A stretch of 41,138 nt of DNA from a virus: positions 1-41,138 of IMG/VR virus record IMGVR_UViG_3300033149_001833; one strand, given 5' to 3'. The notes under the pieces were generated by a model. That model did not search any database. It was not told the DNA's origin and saw only the letters and a program-made list of their open reading frames with translations. A program made the translations under genes and the position numbers. Every line of letters begins with the position of its first letter. The first letter of the stretch is position 1. Shown here piece by piece: positions 31,896 to 38,436 of this stretch.

Positions 31896-32050
31896 GTAGC
31901 AATGTAAGCTACAAGCTGCTGAAGTGGTAACGGCAGTAGCACATTAACAAAGCTGAATAGTCCTTCATAAAGACGGGTTCAGCTACGAATAGCAATTTAC
32001 TCTAGCTGCTAGGGCATAGGGGTAATACAGTAAAAAGGAGTGTTACTACT
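31896..32050 (+). ncRNA. Hairpin-rich 5' leader or small RNA
   Basis: Four stems follow each other: GTAGC/GCTAC (31896-31900/31908-31912), GCTGCTG/CAGTAGC (31915-31921/31934-31940, one GU), AGCTGAA/TTCAGCT (31951-31957/31978-31984) and TAGCA/TGCTA (31990-31994/32007-32011). The 155-nt leader precedes the gene at 32051. It could be an antitermination or riboswitch-like leader, or an independent RNA. No known class was recognised. Confidence 0.5.
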
Positions 32051-32254
32051 ATGCGGAAGAATAACTTTCCAATATCACCAGATATAGTAATTAAGCCTGA
32101 ATATACACTTGTAGGTGATTACAGATGTTTCCCAAAAACAATAACGGTTGTTATGGGTGATAAAGAGGAGAATATATCTGGCGGCAAGATTGAGTCGGGT
32201 TCAAGGTTTCAAATAAAATCACTTATTGAGCATTATTGCCTATCAGCTAAGTAA
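32051..32254 (+). CDS. Hypothetical protein after structured leader
   Basis: 67 residues; ATG ten bases behind AAAGGAG. Short basic N terminus (MRKNNFPISPD), strand-rich middle (PEYTLVGDYRCFPKTITVVM) and a C-terminal helix (QIKSLIEHYCLSAK). Not recognised. If the leader is regulatory, this small protein is its immediate target. Confidence 0.6.
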   Translation: MRKNNFPISPDIVIKPEYTLVGDYRCFPKTITVVMGDKEENISGGKIESGSRFQIKSLIEHYCLSAK

Positions 32255-32319
32255 CATCAGTGAGCTTGCTCCTATGTCCTATCAGCTAGAGTAAAATCCA
32301 AGTTGCTATTCAAATAACA

Positions 32320-32335
32320 GTCTATCACTCCTAGG
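32320..32335 (+). repeat. 16-bp inverted repeat, left arm
   Basis: GTCTATCACTCCTAGG here recurs as its exact complement at 32738-32753, bracketing two small genes. This arm also contains the 14-bp palindrome CACTCCTAGGAGTG (32326-32339), which on its own can form a hairpin or bind a dimeric protein. Confidence 0.8.
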
Positions 32336-32370
32336 AGTGCTTAAGCTCCGAATAAAGCAAGGAGTTGATA

Positions 32371-32544
32371 ATGACACAACAAGAGTTGTACAAGGAGTGG
32401 TGCAAACGCATCAATGTGACTGCTAATGATGTAGTGGAGTTGCACAAAAAGTGTCTAATATCAGATGATTACCAAAGTGCATATTTGCAGGCGGTCAAGG
32501 ATAGCATGAATATGCTGGAGTCAATCATAACGGAGCAAAACTAG
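32371..32544 (+). CDS. Small hypothetical protein inside inverted repeat
   Basis: 57 residues with AAGGAGT six bases upstream of the ATG. Helical, mildly acidic: MTQQELYKEWCKRINVTAND then DVVELHKKCLISDDYQ. Two cysteines. Function unknown. It is paired with the next small gene in a cassette between inverted repeats. Confidence 0.65.
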   Translation: MTQQELYKEWCKRINVTANDVVELHKKCLISDDYQSAYLQAVKDSMNMLESIITEQN

Positions 32545-32552
32545 GAGCTGAA

Positions 32553-32717
32553 ATGATTAGCGGTACAATATTAAAACAGTGTGAGTCCTGCAAATACCTG
32601 ACATATATACAATGTGAGAACCTGTTTGTATGTCCATATTCTGATATAGAGGACTTACTACCAACAAATGCAGAATACTGCCCATACTGGCAAAACAAGG
32701 AAGTTGAGAACAAGTAA
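32553..32717 (+). CDS. Small cysteine-rich protein inside inverted repeat
   Basis: 54 residues with AGGAGC upstream. Cysteines at 10, 13, 21, 27 and 43 (KQCESCKYL, QCENLFVCPY, EYCPYW) suggest a small zinc-binding domain. Eight bases downstream of the preceding gene. Confidence 0.65.
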   Translation: MISGTILKQCESCKYLTYIQCENLFVCPYSDIEDLLPTNAEYCPYWQNKEVENK

Positions 32718-32737
32718 TTCTAGGGGCTTGAGTGCCC

Positions 32738-32753
32738 CCTAGGAGTGATAGAC
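32738..32753 (-). repeat. 16-bp inverted repeat, right arm
   Basis: CCTAGGAGTGATAGAC, the exact complement of 32320-32335. It lies just upstream of the Shine-Dalgarno site of the coiled-coil gene at 32769. GGGGC(ttgagtg)CCCC beside it can form a local hairpin. Confidence 0.8.
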
Positions 32754-32768
32754 AAAAAAGGAGCTGTA

Positions 32769-33365
32769 ATGACTGATATTAAGGAGCTATCAACAAAGCT
32801 GGCGGAAGCTATTGCCAACAATGATGTAGCCGCTATTGAAGCCTTGAGTGCAGAGGTGGTGAAGTCCAAGACTGAGCGCCACAAGGCTGAGATAGAGAAG
32901 GAGCGCAAGGAGCAGGAAGCATTAGCCGGCAAGCGTGAGGCATTAGCCAAGACTATTAAGGAAGCGGTTAAGGGGCTCAACCTTGATAAAGCTATTGCTG
33001 ATGTGAGGGCTAAGGGTTTCACCTATACCACCGACCATAACGAGGATGAGAAGGGTCGTGTTGACCCCAATGGCGCCGTCAAGGTTGTTGGTGGTGTGGG
33101 ATTGCTGATACCAGCTATTAAAACCCGTAAAGCCAACGGTGGTGGCGGTGGTGGCAAGACCAGAGATGAGTTTGGTATGAGCTTGTCCGAGGTATTTGAC
33201 AAATTTGCCACTAGTGAGGATAGGGCTAAGTTGGAGGAAGCGGAAGCCAAAGACAAGTCAGCCAGTGAAAAGCTGGGTAAAACCACCAATTCCAATGCCT
33301 GGCGGGTAAAGAATGAGGTTAAAAAGGCCGCCTTAGCTGCTGGATTGTTGGCACCGGCTAAATAA
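32769..33365 (+). CDS. Alanine/lysine-rich helical protein, possible nucleoid-type protein
   Basis: 198 residues from the ATG at 32769 behind AAAGGAGC (an in-frame GTG upstream lacks a site). The N-terminal 75 residues form a long Glu/Lys/Ala helix (ERHKAEIEKERKEQEALAGK), then a short strand region, a six-glycine linker (NGGGGGGKTRDE), and a second helical domain ending WRVKNEVKKAALAAGLLAPAK. Coiled coil, linker and basic C-terminal domain recall H-NS-like or scaffold proteins, but no signature is present. Followed by a strong terminator. Confidence 0.65.
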   Translation: MTDIKELSTKLAEAIANNDVAAIEALSAEVVKSKTERHKAEIEKERKEQEALAGKREALAKTIKEAVKGLNLDKAIADVRAKGFTYTTDHNEDEKGRVDPNGAVKVVGGVGLLIPAIKTRKANGGGGGGKTRDEFGMSLSEVFDKFATSEDRAKLEEAEAKDKSASEKLGKTTNSNAWRVKNEVKKAALAAGLLAPAK

Positions 33366-33375
33366 ACCACAAGGT

Positions 33376-33413
33376 AAGAGGTAGGATTAGTTGCCGTCCT
33401 ACCTCTTATTTTT
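33376..33413 (+). terminator. Intrinsic terminator
   Basis: AAGAGGTAGGA (33376-33386) and TCCTACCTCTT (33397-33407) give a perfect 11-bp stem with a 10-base loop, followed by ATTTTT. It ends the transcription unit of the coiled-coil gene. Confidence 0.92.
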
Positions 33414-33499
33414 ATGCCTAAAACCAGGTATGCTTTTGTGGTGGATAGGTGGACATTACCTGAACAAAGGTAGGGCAGGTTATGGACATGAGGTTGCTA

Positions 33500-33577
33500 C
33501 TTTACATAATGTTAGCTTTACATAAGCTGATTGACATAATGCAACTATTGACAGTTGCAACACCTTTATGATATACT
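33500..33577 (+). promoter_or_regulatory. Promoter with operator-like repeats
   Basis: TTGACA (33548-33553) and TATACT (33572-33577), spacer 18. The -35 box lies inside the inverted repeat GCAACT-N6-AGTTGC (33541-33558). Two CTTTACATAA sites (33500-33509, 33516-33525) and TTGACATAA (33531-33539) lie upstream, complements of the TTATGTAAAG/TTATGTCAA sites found at other promoters. It serves the gene at 33610 onward. Confidence 0.75.
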
Positions 33578-33609
33578 ATAGGTAGCATAGTGAAAGTGAG
33601 GGTAGGTCA

Positions 33610-33816
33610 ATGACAAGCCGTTTATTTGGAACCAAATCAAACATGCTTGAGGAGATATGCCGTGGTGAGGACTCATTTATTATCAGAGTAACCAAAGCCG
33701 GTGATGCTTCACTCAAGGTTGGGCAAGAACTCCATATAAGCTCTTATCTAGGCTTTGTACACACCATACTGAAATATGGTGGTGAGGCCCCAATGGCGGT
33801 TAGAATTGAGGATTAA
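33610..33816 (+). CDS. Hypothetical protein
   Basis: 68 residues; ATG behind GAGGGTAGG. Strand-rich (DSFIIRVTKAGDASLKVGQE, then LHISSYLGFVHTILKYGG) and small, resembling a single beta-barrel-like domain. First gene after the 33548 promoter and two bases from the GIY-YIG gene. Function unknown. Confidence 0.65.
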   Translation: MTSRLFGTKSNMLEEICRGEDSFIIRVTKAGDASLKVGQELHISSYLGFVHTILKYGGEAPMAVRIED

Positions 33817-33818
33817 TT

Positions 33819-34160
33819 GTGAACAACTCTACAGTCTATATCCTGCATTTTGACCGTCCATATTGGTACGGTAAGAATGGTGCAGGTTGCCAGCATTATG
33901 TGGGTTACACAAAGGACTTAGAGTCAAGGTTGGACAAGCATAGGGCTGGCAATGGCAGTAAGCTGTGTAGGTATGCTACCAATAAAGGCATACAATTCAG
34001 TTTGGTAAGAGTGGAGCATTATGCTAGCCAATCCGAAGCAAGGCGTAGAGAGGTGCAAATCAAAAAGCGTGGTGGAGGTGGCAAGCTATGCCCATTATGT
34101 GCCTATCCAGGATTGGACTTCAAGGATATTATAGCTATAGAGGCAGAGTATGAATGTTAG
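33819..34160 (+). CDS. GIY-YIG nuclease
   Basis: 113 residues from a GTG with GAGG upstream. VYILHF (residues 6-11) and HYVGYT (26-31) are the GIY and YIG strands; R37 in LESRLDKHRAG is the conserved catalytic arginine; SEARRREVQIKKR carries the catalytic glutamate (E78) and lysine-rich end. A CPLC pair near residue 91 may bind zinc. The domain fills the whole protein, with no DNA-binding extension, so it may be a repair-type or free-standing homing nuclease. Confidence 0.85.
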   Translation: MNNSTVYILHFDRPYWYGKNGAGCQHYVGYTKDLESRLDKHRAGNGSKLCRYATNKGIQFSLVRVEHYASQSEARRREVQIKKRGGGGKLCPLCAYPGLDFKDIIAIEAEYEC

Positions 34161-34317
34161 GGATACCATCCTATATGTCCAACAGTCAAGGTCTGGTATA
34201 AGGATTGTACCAGCCCATAATAGTACCAAACGCCCCTGGAGACTGACTGATGGTATAAAGCATCCAGTTAAGATTATTAAACTTGGAGGTAATAATGCAG
34301 CTACCAAACGAGGTTGA
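34150..34317 (+). CDS. Small basic hypothetical protein
   Basis: 55 residues; ATG overlaps the GIY-YIG gene's last codons. Strand-rich and basic (ILYVQQSRSGIRIVPAHN, HPVKIIKLGGNN). No recognised family. It overlaps the next gene by 23 bases. Confidence 0.5.
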   Translation: MNVRDTILYVQQSRSGIRIVPAHNSTKRPWRLTDGIKHPVKIIKLGGNNAATKRG

Positions 34318-34444
34318 ACCTAGCCTAGCAGACTTGGTACTCACTGCCCTTTGTATGCTTATAGGCAAGGAAGGAGTAGATTTCTGTTACTACGAGCAGG
34401 ACAAGGACTGGTGGGCATTAAGGTTATTAACCAGAATGAATTAG
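34295..34444 (+). CDS. Small hypothetical protein
   Basis: 49 residues with GGAGG five bases upstream of the ATG. Polar start (MQLPNEVEPSLADLVLTALC) with a mid-protein hydrophobic helix and a Trp/Tyr-rich acidic end. It has two cysteines. The strong ribosome site supports it; function unknown. Confidence 0.6.
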   Translation: MQLPNEVEPSLADLVLTALCMLIGKEGVDFCYYEQDKDWWALRLLTRMN

Positions 34445-34459
34445 GGAAGGAGGTAAATC

Positions 34460-34720
34460 ATGGGCAAAGCCACAATACTCAAAGTTGACGGCTCCGAACA
34501 GGAGTTAGACCACAGACCAACACTTAAGGAAGCTCAGGAGATAGTTGGTGGATATATTGAACTATTACCAATCCGAGGTCAGGATATTACCCTAGTCCTG
34601 GATGATACAGGTAGACTCAAAGGTAAGCCGATGAATATCAAGGCTTCCAACCTATTCAAACCCTGGAAACTGGTCGGTGACATCATTGTACTTGAAGGTT
34701 GGAGGACTGTGGGTAACTAA
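34460..34720 (+). CDS. DUF3846-like protein
   Basis: 86 residues, ATG behind GGAGG. The middle (EAQEIVGGYIELLPI ... TLVLDDTGRLKGKPMNIKAS) and the end (LVGDIIVLEG) follow the DUF3846 pattern, a small domain common in phages and plasmids with no known activity. In other genomes it accompanies replication or anti-host genes. Confidence 0.75.
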   Translation: MGKATILKVDGSEQELDHRPTLKEAQEIVGGYIELLPIRGQDITLVLDDTGRLKGKPMNIKASNLFKPWKLVGDIIVLEGWRTVGN

Positions 34721-34740
34721 ACCATGAAAGGAGGTGAACC

Positions 34741-34914
34741 ATGTCAGGACAAAATATCCTAGCCAAAGCCGCAGCTACTATTGAGATGACTCCTACCTCA
34801 TTCAAGACCGGCTCCATTGGCTTTCGTGGCCAGGGTAAGGTCATTGAGTATGGAGCCAAGTACCAAGTCCAGGTCATAGCTGTCAAGGTTGGCAACAAAC
34901 CAAATTCTAAGTAA
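34741..34914 (+). CDS. Small hypothetical protein
   Basis: 57 residues; AAAGGAGG six bases before the ATG. Mixed composition: an N-terminal alanine-rich helix (QNILAKAAATIEM) then a basic, strand-rich half (FRGQGKVIEYGAKYQVQVIA). Function unknown. Confidence 0.65.
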   Translation: MSGQNILAKAAATIEMTPTSFKTGSIGFRGQGKVIEYGAKYQVQVIAVKVGNKPNSK

Positions 34915-34924
34915 GGAGAATGGA

Positions 34925-35515
34925 ATGAGAATTCTAAACGCCAGGGTCAGGTGGATGGAAGGCTATAACAACGACCCAGAGCTGGAGGTTCTGGCTGACC
35001 ACTTGCCAGACTATAAAGACCTTAGATATGAGGAAAACAATGGTTGCTATTTCGCTGAAAGGGACGGCTATGTGTCATTCTTCTACCACAGTGGTAACCC
35101 AGAGCAACAGGAAGGCTACTTCGGTAGGCACTTCCACATCACCATGAAAGATGGTACAGAGAAAACTCTCAAGGGTCCGTGGTCAAGCCGCTCCGGAGTT
35201 ATGAACAAGATGGGCTTTGAGCCTTCCAGAGAGGTAGCAATCTTTACCGACCAAGCATCCTATGACCGTGGTTATATTGCCTATGCCGGACATATCACCG
35301 AAAGGTTGTTCAAACTGGCAGTAAAAACATTCTGTCCTGGGGTGGTGGTGGAGCCAAGAGAGAAATATGGAGAGACTACGCTATTTCTTCACCGAGTGGA
35401 TAATCCATGTGAAGTCTGTAAGGGTGCCGGGCACTACATACGGCTAGGCAGGGACGAACAATGTCGCCGATGTGATGGTACTGGTCATGAACCAGTAAAA
35501 CAGGAGGTAGCCTAA
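34925..35515 (+). CDS. Protein with DnaJ-like CxxCxGxG zinc motif at C terminus
   Basis: 196 residues from the ATG at 34925 behind AAGGAGA. The first 155 residues form an unrecognised domain rich in aromatic and His residues (NGCYFAERDGYVSFFYHSGN, YFGRHFHITMKDG). The C terminus has CEVCKGAGHY and CRRCDGTGHEP, two CxxCxGxG-like knuckles of the DnaJ zinc-finger kind, which may bind one zinc. It is the largest protein in this small-gene block. Function unknown. Confidence 0.7.
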   Translation: MRILNARVRWMEGYNNDPELEVLADHLPDYKDLRYEENNGCYFAERDGYVSFFYHSGNPEQQEGYFGRHFHITMKDGTEKTLKGPWSSRSGVMNKMGFEPSREVAIFTDQASYDRGYIAYAGHITERLFKLAVKTFCPGVVVEPREKYGETTLFLHRVDNPCEVCKGAGHYIRLGRDEQCRRCDGTGHEPVKQEVA

Positions 35516-35745
35516 TGGATATTTATTGTCCACGCTGTGGTGAACCTTGGGATGTCTATTCCCTAGTGGATGATATGACTCCTGAGGAAGCCAGAGACCT
35601 CAAAGCTGGTAGAGGTTGTCCTTGCTGTAAAGGTAAGGAGGTAACCAGCAGGCCAGAACGGGCTGAGGTATCCGCCGTTATGTTAGACCTGCTAGGTGAT
35701 GACATAGACGGAGCCGCAGCCATGCTGGAAGATTTTGGATACTAA
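35515..35745 (+). CDS. Small phage zinc-ribbon protein ('MDIYCPRCGEPWD' type)
   Basis: 76 residues; ATG overlaps the previous stop (TAATG). CPRC (residues 5-8) and CPCC (34-37) form a zinc ribbon around an Asp/Glu-rich loop. The opening MDIYCPRCGEPWDVYSL is one I associate with a widespread phage small protein of unknown role. Ends in an acidic helix. Confidence 0.75.
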   Translation: MDIYCPRCGEPWDVYSLVDDMTPEEARDLKAGRGCPCCKGKEVTSRPERAEVSAVMLDLLGDDIDGAAAMLEDFGY

Positions 35746-35759
35746 AGGAGGTAGTATTA

Positions 35760-35954
35760 TTGGTTGAGAAAATCCCACCAACCAGCTCCTGGCAATTACC
35801 ACCCACACCTAAACAGGTAAGGGCTATAACCAAGCTCTGTGCCCAGCTAGGTTACCAGCAACCCCACGAGGAGAAGGTCAGAACCAGATGGGAGGCTAGG
35901 AACCTGTTAGCTGGGCTAAGGGAAGAAAGGAAAAGGAGGCAACCCAATGTGTGA
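35760..35954 (+). CDS. Small hypothetical phage protein
   Basis: 64 residues from a TTG eight bases behind AAAGGAGG. TSSWQLPPTPKQVRAITKLC and EARNLLAGLREERKRR suggest a short proline segment followed by two basic helices. The pattern resembles small proteins in other phages; function unknown. Confidence 0.65.
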   Translation: MVEKIPPTSSWQLPPTPKQVRAITKLCAQLGYQQPHEEKVRTRWEARNLLAGLREERKRRQPNV

Positions 35955-36177
35955 GGTAGGTGGCAAACTAACCATCACCTACGAGGACAGAAGGGGTTAC
36001 CTCAAGGGTAGAATTGGTTCCAAAGGCTTTTATGTACCTGCCAAAGGTGGCTCCAGGATGAGACTCATAGCCAAGCAACATAAAGGTCAGGTTGTAACCG
36101 GCTCCACTGTTAGAGGCATGCTAGTCCGTATAGATGGAGCAGTACAAACCAGGAGGGATGGTTGCTGGTGGAAATAA
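35947..36177 (+). CDS. Small basic hypothetical protein
   Basis: 76 residues, overlapping the previous gene by eight bases and having GGAGG near its start. Basic and strand-rich (LTITYEDRRGYLKGRIGSKG, KQHKGQVVTGSTVRG), likely an all-beta small domain, perhaps nucleic acid binding. Confidence 0.6.
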   Translation: MCEVGGKLTITYEDRRGYLKGRIGSKGFYVPAKGGSRMRLIAKQHKGQVVTGSTVRGMLVRIDGAVQTRRDGCWWK

Positions 36178-36196
36178 AGCTATTAGGAGGTATAAA

Positions 36197-36427
36197 ATGA
36201 TTGGTGGAACCAAAGCTATTGAAGGTCGCTATTGGAACTCCAACGGTCAGGGTATAGCCATAGTAGCGTCCATAACAGAGGGTATAGATTGGGCAGCATA
36301 TATAGGTGCTGATGATGGGTGGGATGAGTTAGAGTGTTTGGAATGGACAAGGGAGTATGGAGCCAAGCTATCGGAGGAAGATGCCAGGCATTTCTTTCCT
36401 AGCATTAACCTACCATATAGACATTAA
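36197..36427 (+). CDS. Small acidic hypothetical protein
   Basis: 76 residues from the ATG at 36197 (TAGGAGG six bases upstream), not from an upstream in-frame ATG that lacks a site. QGIAIVASITEGIDWAAYIG is a strand/turn region and WDELECLEWTREYGAKL an acidic helix. Found in phage small-gene blocks; function unknown. Confidence 0.68.
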   Translation: MIGGTKAIEGRYWNSNGQGIAIVASITEGIDWAAYIGADDGWDELECLEWTREYGAKLSEEDARHFFPSINLPYRH

Positions 36428-36438
36428 GGAGGTGTAAA

Positions 36439-36621
36439 ATGCCGGACTTTACCAGGAAACATTATAAAGCCATAGCCAAAGTGCTTAATGAGGCACCAGT
36501 TGAGTCAAGATTGTGGAATTCTGACTGGTCGCTGATAATAGGGTTATTAGCTGACTTATTTGATAATGATAATCCTAACTTTGACAGATATAAGTTCATG
36601 GAGGCTTGTGGTAGATGGTAA
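36439..36621 (+). CDS. Small hypothetical phage protein
   Basis: 60 residues with AAGGAGG before the ATG. Helical: FTRKHYKAIAKVLNEA, then WSLIIGLLADLFDNDN and YKFMEACGRW. The layout, a helical repeat with a terminal ACGR, is one seen in other phage hypothetical proteins. It ends the gene block before the third 38-bp element. Confidence 0.68.
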   Translation: MPDFTRKHYKAIAKVLNEAPVESRLWNSDWSLIIGLLADLFDNDNPNFDRYKFMEACGRW

Positions 36622-36653
36622 TTGAATTATCAGGATTAGTTTATATACTATAC

Positions 36654-36691
36654 TAATATATAGTATTATACTGCAATAAGTATATGTTACC
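36654..36691 (+). repeat. 38-bp control element, copy 3
   Basis: Shares ATATAGTATTA and GCAATAAGTATATGTTAC with the other two copies. Here it is embedded in an 8-bp inverted repeat, ATACTATA and TATAGTAT (36645-36652/36659-36666), and ends 15 bases before the ATG at 36707, overlapping the upstream side of its Shine-Dalgarno site. Confidence 0.8.
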
Positions 36692-36706
36692 AGAAGGAGC
36701 CAACAA

Positions 36707-36916
36707 ATGGGCACAGATTATTACGGAGATTTTGTATGCCTAGGCCCCACCCATTATGGATGTAATAACTGTGGAGCAGAGTTCTACTGTGTAGGTGAGC
36801 CACGCTGGTGCACTAGGTGCCAATACTTTATTTGGGATGATGAGATGGAGAGGTACCGCAAATTATGTGCGGAGTTGCATAGTTATAAGGAGGATATTTA
36901 TGGACTACAAGGATGA
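36707..36916 (+). CDS. Zinc-ribbon protein after control element
   Basis: 69 residues; AAGGAGC upstream of the ATG. CNNC (19-22) and CTRC (35-38), plus further cysteines at 11 and 28, make a small zinc ribbon. The 38-bp element in its leader suggests that this gene and those after it are separately controlled. Confidence 0.7.
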   Translation: MGTDYYGDFVCLGPTHYGCNNCGAEFYCVGEPRWCTRCQYFIWDDEMERYRKLCAELHSYKEDIYGLQG

Positions 36917-37262
36917 TGGCTGTGGTATTACCGTTGAAAGCCTGGAGTTCTGGGACCAACACAAGCCACTGATAGGTGAGGTAACCCGTATAGCCTGTAG
37001 CTTTAGGCCATTAAGGGTGGATGTCAAACTACATAATGGCTACATAATCCCATTGGAGTACAACCTCAAGATATTTGGCACCAGAGGAACTATCCTACTA
37101 TCAGGTTGTAGCTGCGGATATGGAGGTGAAGGTCCCAATGGAACCCGCAGAATACTGGAGGAGCTAGGTGTAGACCATGATAGGGCTATGGAGCTAATAC
37201 ACCAAAAGAGGTTCGCTACTAATATAGGAGGTTATGATGATAATCCATTGTGCTTGGTGTAA
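36900..37262 (+). CDS. Hypothetical protein
   Basis: 120 residues from the ATG at 36900 (AAGGAGG seven bases upstream), overlapping the previous gene by 17 bases. Strand-rich body (EVTRIACSFRPLRVDVKLHN, GTILLSGCSCGYGGEG) followed by a helix (TRRILEELGVDHDRAMELI). Cysteine/glycine motif CSCGYGG may bind metal. Function unknown. Confidence 0.68.
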   Translation: MDYKDDGCGITVESLEFWDQHKPLIGEVTRIACSFRPLRVDVKLHNGYIIPLEYNLKIFGTRGTILLSGCSCGYGGEGPNGTRRILEELGVDHDRAMELIHQKRFATNIGGYDDNPLCLV

Positions 37263-37416
37263 TAGGATAACTGATACCAAACCACCTTACGGAGGAAAGT
37301 GGGACAACGGGTTTACAGATGGTATATGTAACAAGTGCCTGGAGAAATACTTCCCCAATATTAACCACCTGATTAAGGAGAATAATGAGCAAAAGGAAGA
37401 ACAGGGAACGAGCTAA
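37234..37416 (+). CDS. Small zinc-ribbon protein
   Basis: 60 residues with TAGGAGG upstream, overlapping the previous gene by 29 bases. CAWC (6-9) and CNKC (32-35) form a zinc ribbon; the C terminus is Glu/Lys/Gln-rich. A second ATG follows the first directly. Confidence 0.65.
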   Translation: MMIIHCAWCNRITDTKPPYGGKWDNGFTDGICNKCLEKYFPNINHLIKENNEQKEEQGTS

Positions 37417-37600
37417 ACACTTTATCTTTCGGGATGGCAGGTACATACCCAGACATGAGTGGGATAAACACCAACAGGAATTGAGTGAGATGGAGGAGTC
37501 CAAGCGGTTAGCCAGGATTGGTTTGGTCAGAGCTAAGCCAAAGCTGACCACTCCAGAGGAATATGTGAAGGAAAGGTTGGCTAGGAAGGCAGGTGAGTAA
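37385..37600 (+). CDS. Small basic hypothetical protein
   Basis: 71 residues, ATG behind AAGGAGA, overlapping the previous gene by 32 bases. Basic and helical (KRKNRERAKHFIFRDG, EWDKHQQELSEMEESKRLARI). May bind nucleic acid; no family recognised. Confidence 0.65.
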   Translation: MSKRKNRERAKHFIFRDGRYIPRHEWDKHQQELSEMEESKRLARIGLVRAKPKLTTPEEYVKERLARKAGE

Positions 37601-37670
37601 GTGGGTTATACTATTAGCATTGTTCTGGTTAACACTCTATCTGCTATATAAGCTGAATGGAGGAGTATAA
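37593..37670 (+). CDS. 25-residue single-TM peptide
   Basis: GTG start overlaps the previous stop (GTGAGTAA), with AGGAAGG nearby; the stop overlaps the next ATG (TAATG). MSKWVILLALFWLTLYLLYK is a clean transmembrane segment with flanking basic residues. Coupling at both ends supports translation. Small phage TM peptides can act on the membrane, but this one is unassigned. Confidence 0.55.
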   Translation: MSKWVILLALFWLTLYLLYKLNGGV

Positions 37671-37843
37671 TGAAGTTCAAATGTACTGCCTGTGGTTGGC
37701 AAGGAGATGAAACAGAGCTAGTTACCAAATATTTTCCTAACCCTCAAGAACCAGGTGATGTAATACCAGAAGCAGTTTGTCCAGTATGTGGCAATCAATC
37801 CATAGAGGAGGATAATGACCAAGCATTTAACACCAAAGGATAA
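37670..37843 (+). CDS. Rubredoxin-like zinc-ribbon protein
   Basis: 57 residues, ATG behind GGAGG. CTAC (5-8) and CPVC (37-40) hold a zinc ribbon with the GWQGDE turn frequent in rubredoxin-like proteins. The last 10 codons overlap the next gene's start. Confidence 0.68.
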   Translation: MKFKCTACGWQGDETELVTKYFPNPQEPGDVIPEAVCPVCGNQSIEEDNDQAFNTKG

Positions 37844-38240
37844 GATACTCCAAGAAAGAGGTCTAATCCTGGTTAAGCCTAGCAGGAAGGGCAGGAAGCG
37901 ACTGGCTCCAGCAATAAGGGCTACCCATCCGGATAAGCCCAAAACTGCCTTGATGAAATACCTGGAGCAGAAATATGGAGTAGCTGTTGAGGAAGTGCTG
38001 GTCAGCGGCAGCCTATCAGTAGTAGCCAAACGCTTAGGTAATGAGGTGGATGAAACTACCATTAGCAAGTGGATAAAGCGTTTCAAGCTAAGGTATAGTG
38101 CTGATAACCTGCCTGACTGCCATGGTTGTAAGCATTATGGGCCCGCCTGCGAAGCTGGTATTTGCTATGTACTACTGGACTTAGGATTGTATGAATTAGT
38201 ACCATTAAAAAAGAAGGAGGTTCTAAATGAAGGAAATTAG
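37815..38240 (+). CDS. HTH protein with C-terminal cysteine cluster (regulator candidate)
   Basis: 141 residues; AGAGGAGG before the ATG. Residues 64-93 (SGSLSVVAKRLGNEVDETTISKWIKRFKL) form a helix-turn-helix of the transposase/homeodomain-like kind, with a basic N-terminal arm (KPSRKGRKRL). CHGCKHYGPACEAGIC (C102, C105, C112, C117) adds a metal-binding site. It may be the middle/late gene regulator acting on the phage control elements. No other HTH regulator was seen in the early arm. Confidence 0.7.
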   Translation: MTKHLTPKDKILQERGLILVKPSRKGRKRLAPAIRATHPDKPKTALMKYLEQKYGVAVEEVLVSGSLSVVAKRLGNEVDETTISKWIKRFKLRYSADNLPDCHGCKHYGPACEAGICYVLLDLGLYELVPLKKKEVLNEGN

Positions 38241-38436
38241 GATCCTAATGCAACAGCTAAGGAACTACCCCAGCAATCTGTTTGTCTTTCCATCTGAGGA
38301 GCCCACCAAGGAAACGGTAGATGCTCCATGGGATGACAGTAAATGGAAGTATGGATTGACTGTATGTGATAAGGATGGCAAGCAACAGGGTTTCATAGAG
38401 ACAGGAACCAATGATGGAAAGGTTATTATAGATTGA
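38227..38436 (+). CDS. Small hypothetical protein
   Basis: 69 residues, ATG behind AAGGAGG and overlapping the HTH gene by 14 bases. Acidic, strand-rich C-terminal half (LTVCDKDGKQQGFIETGTNDG). Function unknown; its stop overlaps the ATPase start. Confidence 0.62.
   Translation: MKEIRILMQQLRNYPSNLFVFPSEEPTKETVDAPWDDSKWKYGLTVCDKDGKQQGFIETGTNDGKVIID

Noticed and set aside
36900-36923. FLAG-like start (MDYKDDG) of the gene at 36900
   Set aside because: A short chance likeness to an epitope tag; the rest of the sequence is natural phage sequence.
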